Shown: positions 52,744-61,356 of the stretch, piece by piece
Position numbering within the stretch: position 1 is the stretch's first letter
Layout of the letters: the number at the start of each line of letters is the position of its first letter
Assembly (NCBI GenBank): GCA_035606235.1
Contig: DATNFU010000026.1
Span: forward strand, 1-64,000
Source: 66-474 sp035606235
GTDB taxonomy: Bacteria > Pseudomonadota > Gammaproteobacteria > Xanthomonadales > Rhodanobacteraceae
Direction of reading: 5' to 3'
DNA length: 64,000 bases
Made by a program: the position numbers and the translations under genes
The notes under the pieces: model-generated
Told to the model about the DNA's origin: nothing
What the model saw: only the letters and a program-made list of their open reading frames with translations
The model's database searches: none

Positions 52744-52927
52744 GTGCAGTCATGGATGATTGCTGTTTGATCTTCGCGATCCGGAGGATCGCAAAAAATT
52801 GGACAGTGCAGCTATGGATGACTGCTGTTTGGTCTTCGCGATCAGCAACGATCGCAAGAAAGTGAATTGAAATGCAGCCGCGGACGGCTGCCGTTGGATC
52901 TTCGCGACCAGGGAAGATCGCAAAAAA
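52744..52927. repeat. Three tandem two-hairpin repeats of about 56 bases
   Basis: Copies at 52744-52798, 52806-52861 and 52872-52927. Each has hairpin 1 near its left end (GCAGTC-ATGGAT-GATTGC in copy 1; GCAGCC-GCGGAC-GGCTGC in copy 3) and hairpin 2 near its right end (GCGATCC-GGA-GGATCGC in copy 1; GCGATC-AGCAAC-GATCGC in copy 2), ending with an A run. Stem bases change between copies while pairing is kept. They lie between the truncated GT9 gene and the GT39 gene, in their likely common transcript. Confidence 0.75.
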
Positions 52928-52974
52928 ACGCCGCAAGTGTAGCCGAGCAGCATGAACAGCCGAAGCCGCGCAGA

Positions 52975-53427
52975 TCACGGCGGTGTGGTGCGCTCACCCT
53001 CTTTCATCGCCGAGGGCGTTTGCACGGCAAACCGCAGCAGCCGGTCGATCCAGTGCTCGTCGGCGAAGTCGGGAAAGTCGGTAATGAGCAGGCAGCGCTG
53101 GCGTTCAACGCGAGCCAGTTGCAACATCCGGCGGATCTTGGCCAACGCGCGCGGCTCGGTTTCGCACACATAGACCGGTGCACCACGCTCACGCCGCAGC
53201 ACTTGCACCATGCGCCAGCGCTGCGGGCTGAGCGGCAGCGGACGATGGCGTGCGTTCACCTGCACGATTTCCCCGACGTCGGGATGGCCGGAATACAACT
53301 GTCCCGACCATGGCCCGGGCCCGAGCAACGTGCACGGCTCACCATAACGCCGGTGCAAATGTTCCAGCAGCGGCGCCAGCAGGATCATGTCGCCAAGGCG
53401 GCCAAAGCGGATCACCAGCGGGCGCAT
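52975..53427 (-). CDS. GT9 (heptosyltransferase-like) fragment, N-terminal half
   Basis: 150 residues matching only the N-terminal Rossmann domain of GT9: VIRFGRLGDMILLAPLLEHL, then HPDVGEIVQVNARHR, ending at ADEHWIDRLLRFAVQTP followed by an unrelated tail MKEGERTTPP. A C-terminal GT9 half with the nucleotide-sugar site is missing and nothing that resembles it follows, so this is probably a truncated paralogue of the upstream GT9. GGAGCCCG precedes the ATG 10 bases after the previous stop, so it can be translated. Activity is unlikely. Confidence 0.75.
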   Translation of the reverse strand: MRPLVIRFGRLGDMILLAPLLEHLHRRYGEPCTLLGPGPWSGQLYSGHPDVGEIVQVNARHRPLPLSPQRWRMVQVLRRERGAPVYVCETEPRALAKIRRMLQLARVERQRCLLITDFPDFADEHWIDRLLRFAVQTPSAMKEGERTTPP

Positions 53428-53437
53428 CGGGCTCCGG

Positions 53438-54076
53438 TCATGAGCGGAATGGGCGCAGCGGCAGTGTATCCCAGGCCGCCAACACCTCGTCCAGGCCGAT
53501 TTCATCCACCCGATGGCGCTGCGGTGCGCCGCCCAATCCGATCACCGCGCTACCACTCGGGCTGCGCGGCAGCCAGTGGGCGGGCGACTGCGCGCCATAC
53601 AGTACGATCAGCGGACAACCCAGCGCCGCGGCCGCGTGTGCCGGGCCGGTGTCGACCGAGATCATGGCACTCGCGCGTTCGAGCACGGCCATCAGCCGCC
53701 GTAACGGCAATTCACGGCTGGCTTCGATCACGCGATCCGAATCCGCTGTTCGCGCAATCGCGCGCAACACCGCAGCTTCGGCCGGCACGCCGCACAGCAC
53801 GACACGCAACTCGACATCCCGCGCCAGCACCTGATGGATCAGCGCAACCCAGCGTTCATTCGGCCAAGCCTTGTCGTCGCCCAGTTGTCCGGCGCGCCCG
53901 CGCTTAAGCGTGCGCTTGTTGCCTGGTTGCAGAAGAACCAAGGGCTTGTCGTTCAGGCCATGCTGCCGCAACCAGACATCAACATCGGCCCGATCGACAT
54001 CATTCACGAACAATCGTGGCGCCCGCCCGGTTTCCGATGCCTGTCGCATGACGAGATCGGCCTTACGCCGTGGCAA
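53438..54076 (-). CDS. GT9 (heptosyltransferase-like), C-terminal half after a frame shift
   Basis: 212 residues that form the C-terminal half of a GT9 enzyme: KPLVLLQPGNKRTLKRGRAG, the donor-binding block AMISVDTGPAHAAAALGCPLIVLYG, and the terminal LGLGG-type motif. The apparent start is TTG at 54076 inside the end of the previous N-terminal half, in another frame. Fusing the two with a one-base shift in the region 54060-54080 would give an ordinary GT9 of about 370 residues. So I read this and the upstream fragment as one split gene; a sequencing error or real decay cannot be told apart. Confidence 0.75.
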   Translation of the reverse strand: MPRRKADLVMRQASETGRAPRLFVNDVDRADVDVWLRQHGLNDKPLVLLQPGNKRTLKRGRAGQLGDDKAWPNERWVALIHQVLARDVELRVVLCGVPAEAAVLRAIARTADSDRVIEASRELPLRRLMAVLERASAMISVDTGPAHAAAALGCPLIVLYGAQSPAHWLPRSPSGSAVIGLGGAPQRHRVDEIGLDEVLAAWDTLPLRPFRS

Positions 54077-54584
54077 ATGCCGGCGGCGTCATCGCCCCGA
54101 AGCGAAGCCAGCGATCAATCCAATGCTCCTCGTTGCCGAGCATGCATTCCGGATTGGCATAGACGCAGCGCGCCGGCGCAATCCCCGCGCGCGCCAGCAA
54201 CCAGCGAATTTTGGGAGTGGCATAGTCGTCGCAGATGTAGACCGGACCCGGCGGCAGCGCGCGCAGCGCGCGCACCAGCCGCTGCTGGGTTCGATCAAGC
54301 CAGTAAGGGCGCTTGCGGCTGCGCACGACCAGCACTTCCGAGACATCCGGGTTGCCGTCGAACAAGGGTCGCAGCCACGCGCCGGAGCCCAACACGCGGC
54401 ATGGCTGTCCGTAACGTTGGCGCAGCAGGCGCAGAAATGGCGTCAGCAACACCATGTCGCCCAGCGCACCGAAACGCACCACCAGCGGCGCAGGCGCGGG
54501 GCCGACTTCCGAATTTTCCGGGATTGCTGGATGTTCAATATTGACGGGCACGGTGCAATCAAACCGCATCCGGCTGTCAGCCAC
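54063..54584 (-). CDS. GT9 (heptosyltransferase-like), N-terminal half before a frame shift
   Basis: 173 residues with the GT9 N-terminal domain: LVVRFGALGDMVLLTPFLRLL, NPDVSEVLVVRSRKR, PVYICDDYATPKIRW, EEHWIDRWLRFGAMTPP. The frame stops at 54063, where the C-terminal half continues in another frame with a 14-base overlap. Alternative starts are ATG at 54584 or 54569; the N-terminal segment (PVNIEHPAIPENSEVGPA) is poorly defined. In the family, GT9 enzymes add heptose to the inner core of LPS. It is divergent from the GT2 gene. Confidence 0.75.
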   Translation of the reverse strand: MADSRMRFDCTVPVNIEHPAIPENSEVGPAPAPLVVRFGALGDMVLLTPFLRLLRQRYGQPCRVLGSGAWLRPLFDGNPDVSEVLVVRSRKRPYWLDRTQQRLVRALRALPPGPVYICDDYATPKIRWLLARAGIAPARCVYANPECMLGNEEHWIDRWLRFGAMTPPAFATA

Positions 54585-54681
54585 CTTTCCATTTCAATCG
54601 GGCGATGCCGGCGATCGCTTACAGGCCTAAGCTGACGCGCAATCCCACTACACTTCCCGAATCCGTCACGCGCTTTCCGCC

Positions 54682-55458
54682 ATGCCCGACCAACCCGCAC
54701 TCTCGGCCTGCATCATCACGTTGAACGAAGCCGATCGCATCGCGGAGTGTCTGGCTTCGCTCGCGTTCTGCGACGAGATCGTACTGGTGGATTCCGGGTC
54801 CACCGACCGTACCCGCGACCTCGCCACGGCGCACGGCGCGCGCGTGGTCGAACACGCATTCGAGGGCTATCGCGCGCAGAAGGAATTCGCGGTTGCACAG
54901 GCGAAGCACGATTGGGTGTTGTGTCTGGATGCCGATGAGCGCATCACAGCGGAGCTGCGCGCCTCCATCGAAGCCGCGCGCAATGCGGGTTTTGTCGACA
55001 CCGCCGGCTATCGCTTCCCACGCGCCACAGAATACTTCGGGAAATTCCTGCACCACGGCAATGCCTATCCCGATCGCGTGCTGCGTCTGTTCGATCGTCG
55101 CCGCGGCGGCTGGCGCGGAACCCGCGAAATCCACGAGCACGTCAGCGTGGATGGCGCCGTGCGCACGCTTATCGGCGATCTGGAGCACCGCGCTTACCGT
55201 TCCGTGGACGACCAACTCGGGCGTTACCGCCGTTACGCGGCAATGATGGCGCAGCACATGCACGCCAGCGGTCGCCGCGCGCACTGGCACAACCTGCTGA
55301 TCAATCCGGGCTGGCGGTTTTTTCGCGGCTATGTATTGCGCGCGGGCTTTCTCGATGGATGGCGAGGCTTGCTGTTCGCATCGCTGGAAGCCGATTACAC
55401 GCGCGAGAAATTCGCGCGGCTGATGCTGCTCCAGCGGATTGACGAGACCTCGCCTTAG
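54682..55458 (+). CDS. GT2 glycosyltransferase (WaaE/LgtF-like, LPS core)
   Basis: 258 residues. N-terminal GT-A fold: LSACIITLNEADRIAECLASL, EIVLVDSGSTDRTRDLA, and the metal-binding DxD-type motif in LCLDADERITAEL. The C-terminal half, with RFPRATEYFGKFLHHG, DRVLRLFDRRRGGW and EIHEHVSVDG, matches the WaaE/LgtF beta-1,4-glucosyltransferases that act on LPS inner core. It is the only plus-strand gene of the cluster and its stop overlaps the end of the GT4 gene by four bases. Sugar donor and acceptor are inferred from the family. Confidence 0.9.
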   Translation: MPDQPALSACIITLNEADRIAECLASLAFCDEIVLVDSGSTDRTRDLATAHGARVVEHAFEGYRAQKEFAVAQAKHDWVLCLDADERITAELRASIEAARNAGFVDTAGYRFPRATEYFGKFLHHGNAYPDRVLRLFDRRRGGWRGTREIHEHVSVDGAVRTLIGDLEHRAYRSVDDQLGRYRRYAAMMAQHMHASGRRAHWHNLLINPGWRFFRGYVLRAGFLDGWRGLLFASLEADYTREKFARLMLLQRIDETSP

Positions 55459-56456
55459 GCTGTGGCGAGCATCGCCTCTATCGCGGTGTGCAGGCGTTTC
55501 GGGAAACCGGCACTGTTGCCTTCAAACCACGCGCGCGCACGCTTACCCATCGCGATTCGCTCACCCTCGCTCATCGCCAGGCACCGCTGGACAGTGGCTT
55601 CCAGGGCGCTTTCGGAAAACTGATAGGTGGTGGCCAGGTGTTGGCGCCCCGTCCGGTCGTAGCCGACCAGCAGCCCGCGGCCAGGCGCGACCAATTCGTT
55701 CATCGGCGGCGCATCGGTGGTCAGCACCACCGCGCCCACGCTCATCGCTTCTACGATGTAATGACCGAACCCTTCGGTTTCCGAGCAGCACACATGGAAG
55801 GCGTTTGCGTTCTGCAGCCGTTTCAGTTCCGCGTCGCCGATGTAGTCAATGCGATGCACGAGGTTGTCTGACGAAACACGGGATAGCGCGCTGCGCGGAT
55901 TCTGCAGCACGGTCAACTGCGGCCACTCGGGATGTTTTTCCCAAATCGCCAACAGCCGCTCGGTCCCCTTGTTGCAGCTACGTCCGGCAAGATGGAAGAA
56001 CGTTGCTTCGCGCGGCACGGAAGCATCGAGGCGATCGTTGCTCGTGAAGCCGATCTGTGCGGTACGACAAACCAGCCTGCGGAAAATCGGCTCGGCATGA
56101 GCGGTTTTGAGCAATACACCATCGACTCTCGGCAACAGCTCCACGTCCCGTTTGTCGCACCATTCGGGGTTCGGCAGGAACAGGTTGCAGCGCGCGAACG
56201 GCAAATCTTCGGGGCGAATATGTTCGAGCAGCAAATTGGCATCAAAGCGTTGCTCGCCACGCAGCCGCTTCCATAACCAGATCATTCGCCTGCGCAGCGG
56301 CCGGCTCCACTTGCGCAGCTTGCCGCGTCGCAGCGTGCTGAAGTGAACCCGATAGCCACTCGCAGCCAGCGCGCCCGCAAGCAGGCGCAGATCGTTGGAC
56401 AGCCCGACCTTGTTGTCCCACGCAATCAAATTTATGCTGCGCGACAGAGCGGCCAT
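55455..56456 (-). CDS. GT4-like glycosyltransferase
   Basis: 333 residues with a GT-B fold. The conserved donor-side block is FHVCCSETEGFGHYIVEAMSVGAVVLTTDAPPMNELV (around residues 225-262), where the Glu of the EGFG element is typical of GT4/group 1 enzymes. The N-terminal acceptor domain begins with LIAWDNKVGLSNDLRLLAGAL. A few Cys residues (FARCNLFLPNPEWCDKRD) may bind a metal or be structural. The ATG at 56456 shares one base with the stop of the upstream GT39 gene (TGATG), so the two are coupled. Sugar unknown; an LPS or surface glycan role is inferred from the cluster. Confidence 0.85.
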   Translation of the reverse strand: MAALSRSINLIAWDNKVGLSNDLRLLAGALAASGYRVHFSTLRRGKLRKWSRPLRRRMIWLWKRLRGEQRFDANLLLEHIRPEDLPFARCNLFLPNPEWCDKRDVELLPRVDGVLLKTAHAEPIFRRLVCRTAQIGFTSNDRLDASVPREATFFHLAGRSCNKGTERLLAIWEKHPEWPQLTVLQNPRSALSRVSSDNLVHRIDYIGDAELKRLQNANAFHVCCSETEGFGHYIVEAMSVGAVVLTTDAPPMNELVAPGRGLLVGYDRTGRQHLATTYQFSESALEATVQRCLAMSEGERIAMGKRARAWFEGNSAGFPKRLHTAIEAMLATA

Positions 56457-58210
56457 CACTCCTCCGCATCCGGATCGTAGGCGCCGAACTGACCGGCGTC
56501 ATCGCTCTTCGGTGGCACACAGCCGGGTACCACGGCCTCCCGCTTGAAAAGGTACCACTCGCGACGGTTGGCATGGCCGACATGGATCGCGCGATCGACT
56601 TTCACACAAGGGCCGAGCACGTCGCCCAGCGCAAATATCCATCGGTGCGCCGGATCCTGCCGCTGCCATTCGAGTGATCGTTCAAGTTGCTCGTGCCAGG
56701 GAAGCAGGAATCCGTAATTGACGCTGTCGCGGCCGAGCATATCCAGCATCAGCAGGTTCTGCTCCTTCCATGCCACCAACGCGATCTGGTCCTCCCGCGG
56801 CACCAGGCTGGCGGTACGCGCCATGACGTCGCGCGCCGACGAGTACCCATTCAACAGCGGATAACCAACCAGCCCCCAGGTGGCCCACAACACCAGCGCG
56901 AATGCGGCCCAGGCCAGCAATGCACGGCGCGGCCGCGTCAGCAACGCGATCAGCACGCCGGCGGCACCGACACCGAGGATCATCGCGATCAGCGGTGCGG
57001 GTGATGCATCGAGCACGGAGGCCGCGCGCTGGGTGAGTGTTTGCAGACGGCCCGCATGCATGAGTGCACCGGTGATCAGCATCGCCGCGGCTATCATCAG
57101 CGCCACGGTCCACAACGCCATCCGGAAGTCGCGCCGCCGCACGATGCCGGGCAGCAGCGGCGCCAGCGCCAGCGCAACCATCGGCATTACCGGCAGGATA
57201 TAGACATTGCGCTTGCCGGCGCTGATCGAGAAGAACACCACCACGATCACCGCCCAGGCCAACGGCAGCAGCACGCGCGCATCGCGGGCGCGCAAGCGCC
57301 GCGCCCACGCCGGTATCGCCCACGGCAGCGCCAGCGACAGCGGCAGCCACTGGAACGCGATCACGCCGAGGTAGTAGTACCAAGGATGCAGATGATGGGT
57401 GGCATGCGCATAGCGCGACACAGTCTGACCGAGCAGGATGTCATGCGCGTAATGCGCGAACGCCGGATCATGTCGCACGTGCACGATCCAGAGCATCGGC
57501 AGCGCCCAGCCCAGAATCGGAACCAGGAATGCGGCAAGCCCGAGCCACCAGCGTGGATCGCGCGCGGGCGTCGCCGCCATATGCCGCCAGCCGCGCACGC
57601 TTGCGAACACGCAAGGCGCGAACAGCAGCAACGCCAACACGCCCACACCCTTGGTGATCACCCCCAGGCCGGCGGCGAGGCAGCCGATCAAATACCAGCG
57701 CCAGTTCGGACCCAGCAGAAAATGCCGCAGCAACCCGTAATTCGCCAGCGTGATCCAGAACACTTCCAGCGCGTCGATTTGCGCGGCGCGCATCTGGAAC
57801 GCGAAATCGAAACTGACCAGCACCGCGCCCGCGGCGAGCAATGCGCTGCGATGGTTCCACTGGCGCCGCGCCAAGTCGTACACCAGCGTCAACGTGCCCA
57901 AACCGGCTGCAAGCGATGGCAACAGGAACCAACCGCGCCAGCCGCCGGTGATCCAATAGCAACAGGCTTCCAGCCACATGAACAGCGGCGGCTTGTCCGA
58001 ATACAGTTCGATGCCGCGATGCGGGAACAACCACAGTCCGCTGTGCAGCATCTCGCGCGCGACCAGCGCGAAGCGCGGCTCGTCGGAAGGCCACGGATCA
58101 CGCAAGCCGATTCCCAAGCCCAGCATCAGCAACGCAAACACGAAGAACCCAATCAGCTCGATGCGCGCATCGCGGATCAGCCAGCCTCGGGTGTGGGAAA
58201 GTGATTTCAT
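56456..58210 (-). CDS. GT39/ArnT-like membrane glycosyltransferase
   Basis: 584 residues. The first loop carries the acidic residues of the ArnT family (DPWPSDEPRFALVAREML, with the Asp-Glu pair near residue 40) and the next motif FPHRGIELYSDKPPLFMW, typical for ArnT substrate loops. Around eleven to twelve hydrophobic helices follow, then a C-terminal periplasmic domain. ArnT enzymes add aminoarabinose to lipid A, giving polymyxin resistance, but without neighbouring arn genes the sugar cannot be named. It shares a single base (TGATG) with the GT4 gene downstream. Confidence 0.9.
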   Translation of the reverse strand: MKSLSHTRGWLIRDARIELIGFFVFALLMLGLGIGLRDPWPSDEPRFALVAREMLHSGLWLFPHRGIELYSDKPPLFMWLEACCYWITGGWRGWFLLPSLAAGLGTLTLVYDLARRQWNHRSALLAAGAVLVSFDFAFQMRAAQIDALEVFWITLANYGLLRHFLLGPNWRWYLIGCLAAGLGVITKGVGVLALLLFAPCVFASVRGWRHMAATPARDPRWWLGLAAFLVPILGWALPMLWIVHVRHDPAFAHYAHDILLGQTVSRYAHATHHLHPWYYYLGVIAFQWLPLSLALPWAIPAWARRLRARDARVLLPLAWAVIVVVFFSISAGKRNVYILPVMPMVALALAPLLPGIVRRRDFRMALWTVALMIAAAMLITGALMHAGRLQTLTQRAASVLDASPAPLIAMILGVGAAGVLIALLTRPRRALLAWAAFALVLWATWGLVGYPLLNGYSSARDVMARTASLVPREDQIALVAWKEQNLLMLDMLGRDSVNYGFLLPWHEQLERSLEWQRQDPAHRWIFALGDVLGPCVKVDRAIHVGHANRREWYLFKREAVVPGCVPPKSDDAGQFGAYDPDAEE

Positions 58211-58368
58211 CGCCTAATGCAGGAACCTGCGTGCAGGGTTAAGGCCAGCGTTTTACACGACGGTTGAATTGCATGCCTGCTCGGCTGAGCACCGGTGCAG
58301 GATGCGCCGGGCCGCGCCCGGCATCATGGATGGTCGCTTGCCGCTGGCAAGGCGCCCTGCACGAGTTC

Positions 58369-59685
58369 CTACCTGCGTTTCCGGAGAGCGGCATAGTACA
58401 TGCCATCCAGGCCGCCCTCGCCGGGCAGAATCTGCCGCCCCGCGCCGGCAACGTGACCGATCTCCAGCGCCACCGGCATCGCTTCGGCATCTTCGTGTTG
58501 GCGCAGAAACTCGCCGATCACGTTTTCGTTTTCCACGCGCAGCACCGAGCAGGTGGCATAAAGCAATCGTCCACCGGAATTCAGCAGCGGCCATAATGCA
58601 TCCAGCAGTCGCCGCTGTTGCTGCGCGAGTGCGAGGATGTCCTGCGCGCGTCGATGCAACTTGATGTCGGGATGACGGCGGATCACGCCGGTCGCCGAGC
58701 ACGGCGCATCCAGCAGGATGCGATCGAAGGGCTGTCCATCCCACCATTTCGAAGGTTCGCCGGCATCGCCGACACGCAACTCGCATTGCAGGTGCAGGCG
58801 TGCGAGATTGTCGCGGATGCGCAGCAGCCGATCGGCATCTCGCTCCAGCGCGATGAGCTCGATGTCGGCGCGTTCCAGCAGTTGACAGCTCTTGCCGCCG
58901 GGCGCGGCGCATGCATCCAGCACGCGCATGCCTTGCCGCACATCCAGCAGATCGGCCGCCAATTGTGCGGCGCCATCCTGCACGGACAACTTACCTTGCA
59001 AAAATGCCGGCAGGCGCGCGATATCCGCATTGGCGTCCAGCACCAGCGCATCGCGCAGCCAAGAAACCGCGCTTGCATGGATTGCCGCCTCCGCAAGCGT
59101 CGCGACAACCTCTTCGCGCGTGGCACGGCGCCGGTTGACGCGCAGCATCGGTGGCCCATGCGCATTGTTCGCGGCGAGGATCACCTCCACGCAGTCGGGC
59201 CAATCGCGCGCGATCGCCCCGATCAGCCACCCCGGATGCGAGTAACGCGCGACCGGATCGATATCGAGCGCGGCATTCAACTTGTCACGTTCGCGCAACC
59301 AGCGCCGCAGTACCGCATTGACCAGATTGGCGAACGGCGCACGCTGCAGGTTTCGCGCCGCTTCGACCGTGGCGGCCACCGCAGCGTGTTGCGGAACCTG
59401 CATGATCTCGAGCTGCACCAGCCCGAGCACCAGCAACGCATGCACCAGCGGTTCGCGCTGACGCAGCGGCTTGTCCAGCAGGCGATCCAGCGCGCCGTCG
59501 TAACGCAACCACCAGCGCGCGCCCTCGTTGACCAGCGCCGTCAGCAGCGCGCGATCGCGCGAATCGGAGAGTTGCGGTTGCGCGTGGATCAATACTTCGC
59601 GCAGCGAGGCGCCGTCGAAAGCGACGGATGCCAGCGCTCGCGCGGCCAGGGCGCGGGTGTCGAGCGGGCGGTCGGGTTTATTCAT
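58369..59685 (-). CDS. rsmB: 16S rRNA (cytosine-967-C5) methyltransferase
   Basis: 438 residues. N-terminal NusB-like RNA-binding helical domain (about 1-140; RALLTALVNEGARWWLRYDGALD), then the SAM-dependent methyltransferase with GMRVLDACAAPGGKSC (SAM site) and the two catalytic Cys: the first in LDAPCSATGVIRRHPD and the second in LLYATCSVLRVENEN, the pair typical of rRNA m5C enzymes. It stands after fmt and def on the same strand with about a 100-base gap. Length and layout match RsmB (E. coli 429). Confidence 0.95.
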   Translation of the reverse strand: MNKPDRPLDTRALAARALASVAFDGASLREVLIHAQPQLSDSRDRALLTALVNEGARWWLRYDGALDRLLDKPLRQREPLVHALLVLGLVQLEIMQVPQHAAVAATVEAARNLQRAPFANLVNAVLRRWLRERDKLNAALDIDPVARYSHPGWLIGAIARDWPDCVEVILAANNAHGPPMLRVNRRRATREEVVATLAEAAIHASAVSWLRDALVLDANADIARLPAFLQGKLSVQDGAAQLAADLLDVRQGMRVLDACAAPGGKSCQLLERADIELIALERDADRLLRIRDNLARLHLQCELRVGDAGEPSKWWDGQPFDRILLDAPCSATGVIRRHPDIKLHRRAQDILALAQQQRRLLDALWPLLNSGGRLLYATCSVLRVENENVIGEFLRQHEDAEAMPVALEIGHVAGAGRQILPGEGGLDGMYYAALRKRR

Positions 59686-59737
59686 GCGCTACTGCGGAAG
59701 GCGCCGCGTACACGCCGCGACGGCAGCAAAAAGCCGC

Positions 59738-59775
59738 TGTCCGCAAGAACGCGAAAGATGCCAAGAAGAGCGCAA
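59738..59775. repeat. Dispersed element (GTCCGC family), partial copy
   Basis: GTCCGCAAGAACGCGAAAGA at 59739-59758, then TGCCAAGAAGAGCGCAAG. It resembles the left arms of the elements at 36.65 and 47.97 kb; the right arm is not clear. It lies between the fmt stop and the rsmB start. Confidence 0.45.
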
Positions 59776-59788
59776 GCAAAAACGTTCT

Positions 59789-60775
59789 TCATTTTCCCTC
59801 TTCACGGCTTTCTCGGGCCCATTGCCCGTCACGCTTCAACTCCGCGCGCGCATTCAGGTAATCCGCGGCGCTGATCACGCGCCCACCCGCCCGTTGCAGC
59901 TTCAATACGCGCAATACGCCTGCGCCGCATGCGATATCGATGCCGTGTTTCGACGCGGCAACGATCTCGCCCGACCCTGCCGAGTGGCGAGCTTCGGGCC
60001 CCGAGTCTCGAGCTTCTGCGGACCAGATCCGCAGGCGTTCGCCGGCCAGCTCCGCTTCGGCCACCGGCCACGGATCGAAGGCGCGCACCTTGCGCTCGAG
60101 CGCGATTGCGCTCGCGGCAAAATCCAGTTTCGCTTCCGTCTTGTCCAGCTTGTGCGCGTAGGTAACGCCCTGCTCCGGCTGCGGCGTTTCGATCAAGGCG
60201 GCGCCGCGCGTTGCGTGCGCCAGACCATTTCGCAACACTTGCGCGCCCAGGTTCGCAAGACGATCGTGCAGCGAACCACCGGTATCGTCCGGCTGGATGA
60301 ACGTGTGCATCGACAACAGCACCGGACCGGTATCCAGCCCCGCTTGCATGCGCATCAGGCAGACGCCGGTTTCAGTGTCGCCAGCGAGAATCGCGCGTTG
60401 GATCGGCGCGGCGCCGCGCCAGCGCGGCAGCAAGGAGGCGTGCACGTTCCAGCAACCCAGCCGTGGAATCGCGAGCAGCCCTTTCGGGAGAATCAATCCG
60501 TAGGCGATCACGATCAGCAGATCCGGCGCGCGGTCGCGCAGCCGCTGCTGCACGGCGGCGTCCTTCAGGGTTTCGGGCTGTTCAACCGGAATGCCCGCGT
60601 CAAGTGCGGCTCTTTTCACGGGACTCATCGTCAAGCCACGACCTCGTCCCGCCGGCCGGTCGGGCTGTGTGTACACCGCGACAACTTCGCCTTCGGATTC
60701 CAGACACGCACGCAGACCGGGCAGCGCGAACGCCGGCGTGCCGGCAAACACCAGCCGCAATCGCCTGTTGCTCAT
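59789..60775 (-). CDS. fmt: Methionyl-tRNA formyltransferase
   Basis: 328 residues. It formylates initiator Met-tRNA using 10-formyl-tetrahydrofolate. The formyltransferase domain holds LRLVFAGTPAFALPGL at the start, the loop GLILPKGLLAIPRLGCWNVHASLLPRWRGAAPIQRA (with the catalytic Asn-His-Ser block NVHASLLP) and GVCLMRMQAGLDTGPVL. The C-terminal OB-like domain is complete. It is 4 bases downstream of def on the same strand and forms the conserved def-fmt-rsmB order. Confidence 0.97.
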   Translation of the reverse strand: MSNRRLRLVFAGTPAFALPGLRACLESEGEVVAVYTQPDRPAGRGRGLTMSPVKRAALDAGIPVEQPETLKDAAVQQRLRDRAPDLLIVIAYGLILPKGLLAIPRLGCWNVHASLLPRWRGAAPIQRAILAGDTETGVCLMRMQAGLDTGPVLLSMHTFIQPDDTGGSLHDRLANLGAQVLRNGLAHATRGAALIETPQPEQGVTYAHKLDKTEAKLDFAASAIALERKVRAFDPWPVAEAELAGERLRIWSAEARDSGPEARHSAGSGEIVAASKHGIDIACGAGVLRVLKLQRAGGRVISAADYLNARAELKRDGQWARESREEGK

Positions 60776-60779
60776 GAGA

Positions 60780-61301
60780 TCAAGCTGACGCGGCTTGTGG
60801 TTCGGCCTGTCGCCGCGCCTTCTCCAGCTTGCGCCGCACCATCTCGCGCTTCAGCGGCGAGAGGTAGTCCACGAACAACTTGCCGATGAGGTGATCCATC
60901 TCGTGCTGCACGCAAACAGCCAGCAAGCCATCCGCCTCGAATTCGACCGGCTTGCCATCCAGATCCTGCGCGCGCACGCGGATCAAGCCGGCGCGCTCCA
61001 CGTCGGCAAAGATGCCGGGTACCGAGAGACAACCTTCCTGATACACCTGATGGCCTTCGGCGTGCAGGATTTCCGGGTTGACCAGCACGCGCGGATCATC
61101 ATGCAGTTCGGACACGTCGGTTACCAGCAGGCGTTGATGCACGTTCACCTGGGTCGCCGCCAATCCGATGCCGGGCGCCGCATACATGGTTTCCAGCATG
61201 TCCGCGGCGAGCTGTTTCAGCGCCGAATCAAACACGCTGACCGGCACGGCCTTGGTGCGCAGGCGCAGGTCGGGGAATTCGAGGATGTCAAGTTTGGCCA
61301 T
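60780..61301 (-). CDS. def: Peptide deformylase
   Basis: 173 residues from ATG at 61301 (MAKLDILEFPDLRLRTKAVPV). It removes the formyl group from nascent proteins. All three family motifs are present: GIGLAATQ (motif 1), EGCLSVPG (motif 2, metal Cys) and QHEMDHLIGKLF (motif 3, HExxH-type with metal His residues). Length matches E. coli Def (169). It is followed by fmt after 4 bases. The ribosome binding site is weak. Confidence 0.97.
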   Translation of the reverse strand: MAKLDILEFPDLRLRTKAVPVSVFDSALKQLAADMLETMYAAPGIGLAATQVNVHQRLLVTDVSELHDDPRVLVNPEILHAEGHQVYQEGCLSVPGIFADVERAGLIRVRAQDLDGKPVEFEADGLLAVCVQHEMDHLIGKLFVDYLSPLKREMVRRKLEKARRQAEPQAASA

Positions 61302-61356
61302 GGAGAAGTTTGGTCGGAGCCGAAGAAAGCTTGAAAATCGAGCCTTTATTTGGAAG

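Noticed and set aside
54060..54080. Programmed ribosomal frameshift in the GT9 gene
   Set aside because: No convincing slippery heptamer or downstream structure is visible, and the neighbouring GT9 copy is truncated, so decay or sequence error is the simpler reading.
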